A stretch of DNA of 46,585 nt from Steroidobacteraceae bacterium. GTDB lineage: Bacteria > Pseudomonadota > Gammaproteobacteria > Steroidobacterales > Steroidobacteraceae. A program made the translations under genes and the position numbers. The stretch lies in NCBI GenBank assembly GCA_025451375.1, contig JANWKL010000013.1:1-46585 (forward strand). Reading direction: 5' to 3'. Shown piece by piece: positions 33,380 through 40,204 of this stretch (within the stretch, counting starts at the first letter, position 1; each line of letters opens with the position of its first letter). The notes under the pieces were generated by a model that saw only the letters and a program-made list of their open reading frames with translations, had not been told where the DNA came from and did no database searches.

Positions 33380-33925
33380 ATGGATGACAAACGCGGTCGT
33401 TTCGAGGCGCAGGTGATGCCACACCTGGACGCGGCGCACCGCTTTGCGCGCTGGCTGGCGCGCTCACCCGGGGAGGCAGACGACATCGTGCAGGAGGCTT
33501 TCCTACGCGCCTTCCGCGGCTTCGAGGCGCTGCGCGGATCAGACGTGAAGGCCTGGCTCCTGACGATCGTGCGCAATTGCCATGCGACGGCTCGCACGCA
33601 ACAGCAACGGCGCGCCGAGTCGCCGCTGCCGGACGCTGACGAGGTGCAGTTTGACGCGGCCGTCGTTGCCAGCGAGCCGGGTCCGGAGAGTGCCTCGATC
33701 GAGCACGATGACCAGCGCCAGCTTGAGCGGCTGATTGCCGCACTGTCACAGGAGCATCGCGAAGTGCTGCAGCTGCGCGAGATGGAGGAGATGACTTACC
33801 GGGAGATTGCGGTGGTGACACAGCTGCCGATCGGCACCGTGATGTCGCGGCTGGCGCGTGCGCGCGCCGCACTGAAGCTGCAGTGGCTGCAGGAATGCGC
33901 AGGAGAGCCGCATGCCGTGCGTTGA
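33380..33925 (+). CDS. ECF RNA polymerase sigma factor
   Basis: 181 residues from ATG 33380; GTG at 33356 or 33365 is possible. Region 2: 'SPGEADDIVQEAFLRAFRGF' and 'DVKAWLLTIVRNCHAT'. Region 4: 'LSQEHREVLQLREMEEMTYREIA' and 'PIGTVMSRLARARAAL'. It overlaps its anti-sigma gene by 14 bases. The downstream genes (metallophosphoesterase, cupredoxin, cytochrome-like) may be its targets or partners. It lies just after repeat copy 2. Confidence 0.92.
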   Translation: MDDKRGRFEAQVMPHLDAAHRFARWLARSPGEADDIVQEAFLRAFRGFEALRGSDVKAWLLTIVRNCHATARTQQQRRAESPLPDADEVQFDAAVVASEPGPESASIEHDDQRQLERLIAALSQEHREVLQLREMEEMTYREIAVVTQLPIGTVMSRLARARAALKLQWLQECAGEPHAVR

Positions 33926-34697
33926 AGCGCTGCGTTTGCAGGCCTGGTTCGACGGCGAACTCGATGCGGTCGCCGCCGCGGATATCGAACGGCACACCGA
34001 GGGCTGTTCCGAGTGCCGCGCGCTGCTCACAGACCTTACGGGAACGCGCCGTTTGATTCGCGACCGGCTTACGTTTGGCGCGGCTTCCCCCGCACTGCGC
34101 GAGCGTGTCACGCGGATGCTTGATCAGGAGATGCCAGCGCCGATCCGGCGACCGGATCTTGCGCGACAGGCGGCCTGGCGCACGCGGCCGTTCTGGTTCG
34201 GCGCCCTGGGAGGTGTGACTGCCGCTGCGGCCGCGGCCACGATCGGCTTCCTGCTGCTGTCCGCCAGGGTTCCGGATGTATTCCTCGATGAGCTCGTCGC
34301 CGCCCACGTACGCTCGCTGATGCCTACGCATCTGACGGACGTCGTTTCCACCAGTCAGCACACGGTGAAGCCGTGGTTTGCGGGCCACGCCGATGTCTCG
34401 CCCGTGGTCGCCGACTTCGCACCGCAGGGCTACACCCTGGTAGGGGGACGGGCCGACTACATCGAAGGCAAGCGTGTCGCCGTGGTGGTGTACGAGCACG
34501 GCCCTCACGTTATCAACGTGTTCAGCTGGGCGGGTGGACCGGCTTCGTCACGTCTGACCACCCGCAATGGCTACCACGTGGTCTTCTGGAAGGCGGGCAA
34601 CCTCGATTACGGCGCCGTTTCCGATGCCGGGTGGGAGGAACTGCAGGGGCTCGTGCGCCTGTTGCGCGAGCGGAGCGAGCAGGACGCGCGGGAATAA
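33912..34697 (+). CDS. Transmembrane anti-sigma factor
   Basis: 261 residues. A zinc anti-sigma motif near the N-terminus has His28, Cys32 and Cys35 in 'ERHTEGCSECRALL'. One membrane helix spans about 93-117 ('FWFGALGGVTAAAAAATIGF'). The periplasmic part carries 'GYTLVGGRADYIEGKRVAVVVYEHG', split here over two strands, found in several membrane anti-sigma factors. It overlaps the sigma gene by 14 bases, which fits tight co-translation. Confidence 0.88.
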   Translation: MPCVEALRLQAWFDGELDAVAAADIERHTEGCSECRALLTDLTGTRRLIRDRLTFGAASPALRERVTRMLDQEMPAPIRRPDLARQAAWRTRPFWFGALGGVTAAAAAATIGFLLLSARVPDVFLDELVAAHVRSLMPTHLTDVVSTSQHTVKPWFAGHADVSPVVADFAPQGYTLVGGRADYIEGKRVAVVVYEHGPHVINVFSWAGGPASSRLTTRNGYHVVFWKAGNLDYGAVSDAGWEELQGLVRLLRERSEQDARE

Positions 34698-34717
34698 ACC
34701 TTGCGGACCTTAAGTCT

Positions 34718-34746
34718 TCTCCTGCAGGAGAGCACCTCCTCAGGAG
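34718..34746 (+). promoter_or_regulatory. Possible translation switch before metallophosphoesterase
   Basis: TCTCCTGCAGGAGA (34718-34731) is a perfect palindrome. CTCCT at 34719-34723 can pair with the ribosome site AGGAG (34742-34746), whereas AGGAG at 34726-34730 can pair with CTCCT at 34736-34740 and free it. The two folds exclude each other. Confidence 0.35.
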
Positions 34747-34752
34747 ACCGAC

Positions 34753-35694
34753 ATGCCGGACAAGACCTCGACAAGAACGCGTCGCGAAGCGCTGAAATGC
34801 CTGGCCTTTGGCGGGGCCGGCACGCTCTTCACCCTGGCGGGCGGGGTGCTGACGCCCATCGATCTGGCGGTGGCGGCCGCCGACCAGCGCGCTGCAGCTC
34901 GACAAGGAAAACCGCTGTTCGTGCAGATCAGCGATACCCACATCGGATTCAACAAGGAGGCGAACCTGGACGTCAGCGGCACGCTGGCGCAGACCATCCG
35001 GCTCGTCAACGCGATGCCCGAACAGCCCGCGCTCATGATCCATACCGGCGATATCACGCATCTGTCGAAGCCCGCCGAGTTCGATCTGGCCCAGCAGCTG
35101 TTCGCGGGGCTGCGCACGAGCGAGATGCACACGGTGCCGGGCGAGCACGACACCACCGATGCCACGGTCACGGAATACTTCGATCGCTTCGGCAAGAATT
35201 CGGATCGCAAGGGTTATTACAGTTTCGATCACGCGGGCGTGCACTTCGTGGCGCTCGTCAACGTGCTGCAATTCAAGCCCGGCGGTCTGGGCACGCTTGG
35301 CACGGAGCAACTGGCGTGGGTTGCCGCTGACCTCAAGGGACGCACGTCCAGTACGCCGCTCGTGGTCTTTGCTCACATGCCGTTGTGGACCATCTACGAG
35401 CCCTGGGGCTGGGGTACCGGGGACGCGCCGCAACTCATGGAGGAGCTGCGCCGCTTCGGTTCGGTCACCGTGCTCAATGGCCACATCCATCAGATCGTGC
35501 AGAAGGTCGAGGGCAACGTGACCTTTCACACGGCGCGTTCGACCGCCTACCCGCAACCTGTGGCGGGGGTTGGGGCCGGACCCGGCCCGCTCAAGGTGCC
35601 GGCCGATCAACTGGCGGGCATGCTCGGCGTCACCAGCGTGTCGGTTGTAAGACATCCGCGAACGCTTGCGCTCAATGACGCGACTCTCGCCTGA
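34753..35694 (+). CDS. Tat-exported metallophosphoesterase (calcineurin-like)
   Basis: 313 residues. A twin-arginine signal ('TRREALKCLAFGG', 8-20) is followed by a hydrophobic stretch. Metal-site motifs occur in order: 'QISDTHIGF' (D, H), 'HTGDITH' (D), 'VPGEHD' (E and H; the usual GNHD Asn is replaced by Glu), 'FAHMPLW' (H), 'NGHIHQ' (H). The family includes phosphatases and nucleotide or lipid phosphodiesterases. It follows the anti-sigma gene and precedes a cupredoxin, an envelope-stress or metal-linked setting. Confidence 0.9.
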   Translation: MPDKTSTRTRREALKCLAFGGAGTLFTLAGGVLTPIDLAVAAADQRAAARQGKPLFVQISDTHIGFNKEANLDVSGTLAQTIRLVNAMPEQPALMIHTGDITHLSKPAEFDLAQQLFAGLRTSEMHTVPGEHDTTDATVTEYFDRFGKNSDRKGYYSFDHAGVHFVALVNVLQFKPGGLGTLGTEQLAWVAADLKGRTSSTPLVVFAHMPLWTIYEPWGWGTGDAPQLMEELRRFGSVTVLNGHIHQIVQKVEGNVTFHTARSTAYPQPVAGVGAGPGPLKVPADQLAGMLGVTSVSVVRHPRTLALNDATLA

Positions 35695-35717
35695 CACCAT
35701 CGTGAAGGACTAAGAAC

Positions 35718-36062
35718 ATGGGAAAGCGATTGCTGCTGACGGCGGCGGGCGCCGCGGCCTTGTGCTGGGCCGCGGCCGGCCCGGTCGCGGTGGCGGCGGG
35801 TGCTGCCGCTGCCGCTCCCACGATCGTGGTGGCGAAGGAGTTCATGTTTGCACCGCTGTCGTTGAACGTCACCGTCGGCTCGACCGTCACCTGGACGAAC
35901 CAGGACGATGAGCCGCACACCGTGGTCAGCGACACGGGAATGTTTCGCTCGGGCGCGATGGACACCCACGAAAGCTTTTCTTTCCGGTTCGACAAGCCCG
36001 GCACCTACCACTATGCGTGCTCGATCCATCCGCGCATGGTGGGAACGATCATCGTTCAGTAG
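35718..36062 (+). CDS. Cupredoxin domain copper-binding protein
   Basis: 114 residues with a signal peptide (about 1-27). The blue-copper ligands are all present: His in 'DEPHTVV', then Cys, His and Met in 'YACSIHPRM'. It is an amicyanin/plastocyanin-like electron carrier of the periplasm. It lies 23 bases after the metallophosphoesterase and 5 before the cytochrome-like gene, and probably once passed electrons to that partner. Confidence 0.92.
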   Translation: MGKRLLLTAAGAAALCWAAAGPVAVAAGAAAAAPTIVVAKEFMFAPLSLNVTVGSTVTWTNQDDEPHTVVSDTGMFRSGAMDTHESFSFRFDKPGTYHYACSIHPRMVGTIIVQ

Positions 36063-36067
36063 CGCGC

Positions 36068-36337
36068 GTGAACCGCATAGCTTCAGTGGCCGCGGGCGTG
36101 GCCGTTACGCTCGCCGTCTTAGGTGTAGGCGCCGGTGCGTTCATCCCGCCGAATCTCGGGCAGGAGGCCCCGCCGGACGCGCGCCGGGCGTTCTGGACCA
36201 TCAAGCACGGTATCAAGATGAGCGCGATGCCCGCCTGGGGAAAAACTCTCGACGCTGCGGCCATCCGGGATCTCGTCGCGTTGGTTCGCGGACTCCCGGA
36301 CCTAACCCCGCAAGCGTACCAGCAGCTTGCGCACTGA
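36068..36337 (+). pseudogene. Cytochrome c-like remnant without haem motif
   Basis: 89 residues from GTG 36068. A signal-peptide-like N-terminus (about 1-24) leads directly into 'AFWTIKHGIKMSAMPAWGKTL', which in intact mono-haem cytochromes of this type is the C-terminal part with the methionine ligand. The CXXCH haem-attachment site that should lie between them is absent, and I find none in the other forward frames here. It looks like an in-frame internal deletion. A retained, haem-free role is possible but less likely. Confidence 0.6.
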
Positions 36338-36343
36338 GTGGGT

Positions 36344-36389
36344 AGCGCGCGGTTGTCGGCTATTGCCGACGCCGTCAGCGGCGCGCGCT
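36344..36389 (+). other. Nested inverted repeats after cytochrome remnant
   Basis: AGCGCGCG (36344-36351) pairs perfectly with CGCGCGCT (36382-36389). Inside it GTCGGC-TATT-GCCGAC (36355-36370) forms a second perfect hairpin. There is no U tract, so it is not a standard intrinsic terminator. It lies in the 199-base gap 36338-36536, which otherwise holds only the promoter of the next gene. Confidence 0.55.
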
Positions 36390-36486
36390 GTTACCGCAAG
36401 TTGGTGTTGGCCGCTACTGCGCGGTGCGCGCACTTCCAACATGTTACCGATCGTTTTGTCTGGGGACTTTCAGACGGGCATGGGTG

Positions 36487-36492
36487 TATGAT
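36487..36492 (+). promoter_or_regulatory. -10 box of SANT-like small gene
   Basis: TATGAT, 44 bases before the ATG at 36537. The leader ends in an AT-rich stretch and a strong GGAG ribosome site (36524-36527), suggesting high expression. The -35 is not clear. Confidence 0.5.
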
Positions 36493-36536
36493 TCCCAGCC
36501 GCCCTCACGGGCAATTTCTTTTTGGAGTAACAAGTA

Positions 36537-36740
36537 ATGGCAAAACGTCCCCCCAATGATGGCGCCGGCTGGAGCGCGCGTGAGCTGAAGACGCTTAAGG
36601 CGCTCGCGAAGTCGGGAACGCCGACCGGTCAGGTGGCGAAGAAGCTCGGTCGTACTGCAGCTGCGGTGCAGCAGAAGGCCATGCGCTCGGGAATCTCCTT
36701 CCGGGCAGCGAAGCGCTCTGGAGCGCGGAGAAAGAAGTAA
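36537..36740 (+). CDS. Small basic SANT/Myb-like protein
   Basis: 67 residues. 'WSARELKTLKALAKSGTPTGQVAKKLGRTAAAVQQKAMRSG' spans a helix-turn-helix of the SANT/Myb type seen in many small proteobacterial proteins, ending in a basic tail (RSGARRKK). It is very likely a DNA-binding or nucleoid-associated protein in the cytoplasm. The GGAG site 9 bases before the ATG and the nearby TATGAT box are the best expression signals in this half of the window. Confidence 0.85.
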   Translation: MAKRPPNDGAGWSARELKTLKALAKSGTPTGQVAKKLGRTAAAVQQKAMRSGISFRAAKRSGARRKK

Positions 36741-36754
36741 CCGCATCTGGTTTT

Positions 36755-37624
36755 ATGGGCCGGGACGCCCGCCCGACGGGCGGCGTCCGGCTCGTGTTTC
36801 CCGCGCTCCGGCGCGCAATTTTCCCTTTCCGTTCCACGGTTCTCGCGCCGGTAAGCCTGGCGCTGCTGCTGTGCGCCTGTGACGTGCGGGTAGAGGACAC
36901 GACTCCGAGTGCCTACCCGGCCGAGCACGGCATCGGCATGTACGAGCTCTCCGCGCACATCACGGCCGATCCACTGGTCACCCCGCACTCGGTGGTGCTG
37001 TTTGCAATCAGCGATGGCCAGAAGCTCACGCTCACCCCTGACGCTGACTTCCGCCACTACCGCGGCTTGTATTCGGTGCGCTGCCACGACAGCTTTCCAC
37101 TGCAACTCTACGCGGTGTGGCGCCTGCAGGGCCTCACGACTGCGCGCAAGCTCCTTCCCGCACAGCCGCGGCAGATCCGTCTCATCGAACCGCCGCAGCC
37201 ACGCGAGGCGAGGTTTGACGCCTCGGGCAAGGCGCCGCATGGCGGCTGGCAGGGCGGGGTGCCGTTCAGGTTTGTGACGGTGCCGGGCGCGCGCATCACC
37301 GCAGCGCGCATCGAGCCTGCGAGCGGCTCGGCGGAGGATGTCGCCGCGGCGCGCGCCATCTCGGTCACAACTGCTTTACCGGTGGATGCGGACTGCGGCA
37401 CGGCCGTGCAGGTGCGACTGGCGGCGAGCGATCCGCACGCGCACGGGACCCTGGTCATCGACACCGATCACCCGGCCGTGCCGCACTGGCAGACGCGGGT
37501 AGAGTTTTATGGTTCATCGCCGGCTGCGGTGCATCTAGAATCTAGACTGCGGGGGGCGGAAAGGAAGCGCACCGGCATGCGCGGGCTCAAATCCGAGCGT
37601 GCTTTAAAAAGTGCCCGTCCTTGA
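36755..37624 (+). CDS. Hypothetical lipoprotein
   Basis: 289 residues. A long N-terminal stretch leads to 'VSLALLLCACDVRVED'; the second cysteine follows Leu-Cys-Ala and fits a lipobox, so the protein is probably lipid-anchored with its body in the periplasm. There are no motifs that I recognise. Paired cysteines (in 'SVRCHDSF' and 'DADCGTAVQ') could form a disulfide. The tail is basic and low-complexity. It starts 14 bases after the SANT-like gene. A later start near the signal peptide is possible. Confidence 0.65.
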   Translation: MGRDARPTGGVRLVFPALRRAIFPFRSTVLAPVSLALLLCACDVRVEDTTPSAYPAEHGIGMYELSAHITADPLVTPHSVVLFAISDGQKLTLTPDADFRHYRGLYSVRCHDSFPLQLYAVWRLQGLTTARKLLPAQPRQIRLIEPPQPREARFDASGKAPHGGWQGGVPFRFVTVPGARITAARIEPASGSAEDVAAARAISVTTALPVDADCGTAVQVRLAASDPHAHGTLVIDTDHPAVPHWQTRVEFYGSSPAAVHLESRLRGAERKRTGMRGLKSERALKSARP

Positions 37625-37705
37625 ATTGTTGGGCCGCTCGGGAGCACGTCAGCCGGTGCGTGGGTGAGTATCTGCCCGCGAACCTGAACGTGTGGTGAAT
37701 GCCGT

Positions 37706-38428
37706 TCAGTTTCGCAGCCGCGCGCGCAGCGCCGCGATTTCCTGCGGCGTAAGCCCCAGCTTTTCGAGGTAGGCGTGCACGCCTCCGGCGGCGTCGAGGA
37801 ACTCCAACATGTTGTACGCGCCTTCCTCCGGACAGCGCAGCGCCTCGAGAATCCGCGCGCGATCAGCTTCCGGGTAGCGCTTCAGGTAGCCCTCGCGCAG
37901 GTCCTGTGCGCTCTGCGCGTAGTCACGCGCGATTGCCGCAGGCGTGGCATCGGCAAGCGCCAGCAGCAGAGCCGCTACCAGCCCGGTGCGGTCCTTGCCG
38001 GCGAGACAGTGAAACAGGAGCGGGCCGGGCGTTGCGCCGGCGATTACCTGCAGCACCTGCTTGAGTTCGCGCCCGGTGCACTCGAGCGCCGCGCATTTCC
38101 ACAACTCCTTGACGACGTCACGGCTGCGCAGGCGCCATTCGTCCTCGGTGTTGGTGAGGAGCGAGACCCGCTGATAGCGGACCCGCGGCAGGGCGAGAGG
38201 CACCGGACTTGGGTGCCGTGCCGCCTCCTCGGGCCAACGCAGATCGAGGACAGTCTCGACGCCGTAGGCATCCAGGGCAGCAACTCCGGCGGGCGTGAGT
38301 TGCACCAGGTCATCCGCGCGCAACAGCGAGCGGGTGCGCGTGCGCCCGCCGTCCAGTGTCGGCAGGCCGCCCAGGTCGCGCGCGTTGAGGAGCGCCGGAA
38401 ACTCCAGCCGGCGTTGGGTCTCGTCCAT
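37706..38428 (-). CDS. Tyrosine-protein phosphatase (Y_phosphatase3-type)
   Basis: 240 residues. The N-terminal 'NARDLGGLPTLDGGRTR' and the catalytic P-loop 'HCLAGKDRTG' (CX5R, cysteine near 139) are the family signature; 'ETVLDLRWPEEA' lies between. No signal peptide is present, so it is cytoplasmic. Members act on phosphotyrosine and on phosphoinositides. It starts 3 bases after the DMT transporter gene on the same strand, so the two are co-transcribed; I see no functional link. Confidence 0.9.
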   Translation of the reverse strand: MDETQRRLEFPALLNARDLGGLPTLDGGRTRTRSLLRADDLVQLTPAGVAALDAYGVETVLDLRWPEEAARHPSPVPLALPRVRYQRVSLLTNTEDEWRLRSRDVVKELWKCAALECTGRELKQVLQVIAGATPGPLLFHCLAGKDRTGLVAALLLALADATPAAIARDYAQSAQDLREGYLKRYPEADRARILEALRCPEEGAYNMLEFLDAAGGVHAYLEKLGLTPQEIAALRARLRN

Positions 38429-38431
38429 GTC

Positions 38432-39367
38432 CTAAGCCGGGCGCTGCTGGCTCAAGGCGACTCCGGTGAGGATCAACGCGCCGGCAACGCCCATGGTCAG
38501 CGTCAGGGGTTCACCCAGGATGAGCCAGGCCCAGATGACCCCGAAAAACGGGATCAGATAGGTGACCGTAGAGGCGCGCATCGCGCCAATCCGGGCGATG
38601 AGCCGGTAATAGAAGACGAATGCAATGCCGGTACACAGCACGCCGAGCAACGCTGCGCTTCCCCATGAGGCGGCCGCGATCGCGTGCGACGGCCAGCTGT
38701 AAACGGCCAGTGGTGCGAGCACCAGCGAGCCGGATACCAAGGTCGCGGCCGCGATGGCGACCGGCGGATAGGAGGTGAGGTGGCGGCGCACGAGATTGAT
38801 GCCAATTCCGTACAAGAGCGCCGCCGTCGTGCCGGCGAGGGCCGCCGGCCAGACGCTCGCGCCGGCGACCCGCCCGCTGGCGAGGAACACGACTCCGGCG
38901 AAGCCGGCGGCGAGTCCGAGCATCCGCCGCCCGCTGATGCGCGCACCGTAGAAGATGAAGGCCACGAGCGCGGTGAACATGACGGTCATGGCGTTGCTGA
39001 TTGCGCCGATGCCGGCCGGCGCCCGCTCGGCCCCCCAGGCAAAGAGCGCAAACGGGACCACCGAGTTGATGGTGGCGATGCCGGCGATCATGAGCCACAG
39101 CCGCAGGCTGAACTGCGCGCGGGCCTGCCACAGGAACGGCAAGAGAATGAGCGCGCCCAGACTCAACCGCACCTCTACCAGCGGCAGGGGACCAAAGTCC
39201 GCAGCCGCGACTCGCATGAACAGGAACGAACCGCCCCAGATGGCTCCGAGTACGGCCAGTTCCAGCAGCGTTCGCCAGGAGCTGACGGGTGCCGCGTGCG
39301 CCAGAGGCGCGGCGGGCGAGGGTAGCGGTGTCGGCGCTCTATCCGCGGTGGTGCATTCACTTGGCAT
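38432..39367 (-). CDS. EamA/DMT family transporter
   Basis: 311 residues with ten predicted helices in two EamA repeats. 'LGAIWGGSFLFMRVAA' near residue 40 and 'YLIPFFGVIWAWLILGEPLT' near 265 are the repeated family motifs. It moves small metabolites across the inner membrane, often outward; the substrate is unknown. A 30-residue Pro/Ala-rich head precedes helix 1, so a later start is possible. It is first in the operon with the phosphatase. Confidence 0.9.
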   Translation of the reverse strand: MPSECTTADRAPTPLPSPAAPLAHAAPVSSWRTLLELAVLGAIWGGSFLFMRVAAADFGPLPLVEVRLSLGALILLPFLWQARAQFSLRLWLMIAGIATINSVVPFALFAWGAERAPAGIGAISNAMTVMFTALVAFIFYGARISGRRMLGLAAGFAGVVFLASGRVAGASVWPAALAGTTAALLYGIGINLVRRHLTSYPPVAIAAATLVSGSLVLAPLAVYSWPSHAIAAASWGSAALLGVLCTGIAFVFYYRLIARIGAMRASTVTYLIPFFGVIWAWLILGEPLTLTMGVAGALILTGVALSQQRPA

Positions 39368-39433
39368 GCGCTCATTCTAAGGGCGAAGCTGGCGGATGCC
39401 ACCCGATCCTTGCGGCGCATTAGAGAGAGGACA

Positions 39434-40201
39434 ATGAAAAATATGACCGGGCCCACCGAGCGCTTCACAAACTGCGCGGACGCTTACGCCCGCTATCGAC
39501 CGAGTTACCCTCCCGAGGCGGTCACGCTGCTGCAACAGCGTTGTGGTCTGTCAGCGCAAGCGGTGGTTGCAGATGTTGGATCCGGCACCGGCATCCTGAC
39601 CGCGCTGCTGCTGCAAAGTGGCGCCGAAGTCTTCGGTGTCGAGCCGAATGGCCCCATGCGCGCGCTAGCTGAGGCGGCGCTGAGCCACTGGCCGCGTTTC
39701 CACAGCGTGGACGGCACGGCGGAAAACACGAAGCTGCCGGGCGCGAGCGTCGATCTCGTCGTGGTGGGCCAGGCATTTCACTGGTTTGACCCCATGCAGG
39801 CACGGCGGGAGGCGCTGCGCGTGATTCGTCCGGGTGGCTCAGGAGCGCTCTTGTGGAATGAGCGGCCGAACGCTGCGACCCCGTTTCTTACTGACTATGA
39901 GGCCATGCTCAGGCGCTATGCCCCGCAGTACGCGACCATCACGGCCAGCCGCGCCAACGAGGCCACCATGCGCGAGTTCTTCGGGGGCGCCATGGAGTGC
40001 GCTACGTTCCCGAATCAGCAGGATCTGGATTTCGAAGGTTTGCGCGGACGCCTGATGTCCTCGTCATACGCCCCCGAGCCAAAGCACCCCGGGCACGCTC
40101 CCATCATGGCGGCCTTACGGCGGGTGTTTGACACCCATGCCCGCGAGGGGCGGGTGGTGCTGCCTTACCAGACGCTGGTGTACTTCGGCCCTCTCAGGTA
40201 A
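39434..40201 (+). CDS. SAM-dependent class I methyltransferase
   Basis: 255 residues. It opens with 'TERFTNCADAYARYRPSYP', typical of this methyltransferase group, then motif I 'VADVGSGTGILTALLL', the acidic 'GVEPNGPM' and 'VVVGQAFHWFDP'. The ATG at 39434 follows a GAGAGAGG site; an upstream TTG is less likely. The substrate is not known. It converges on the M13 peptidase gene with a 3-base gap. Confidence 0.88.
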   Translation: MKNMTGPTERFTNCADAYARYRPSYPPEAVTLLQQRCGLSAQAVVADVGSGTGILTALLLQSGAEVFGVEPNGPMRALAEAALSHWPRFHSVDGTAENTKLPGASVDLVVVGQAFHWFDPMQARREALRVIRPGGSGALLWNERPNAATPFLTDYEAMLRRYAPQYATITASRANEATMREFFGGAMECATFPNQQDLDFEGLRGRLMSSSYAPEPKHPGHAPIMAALRRVFDTHAREGRVVLPYQTLVYFGPLR

Positions 40202-40204
40202 GCC

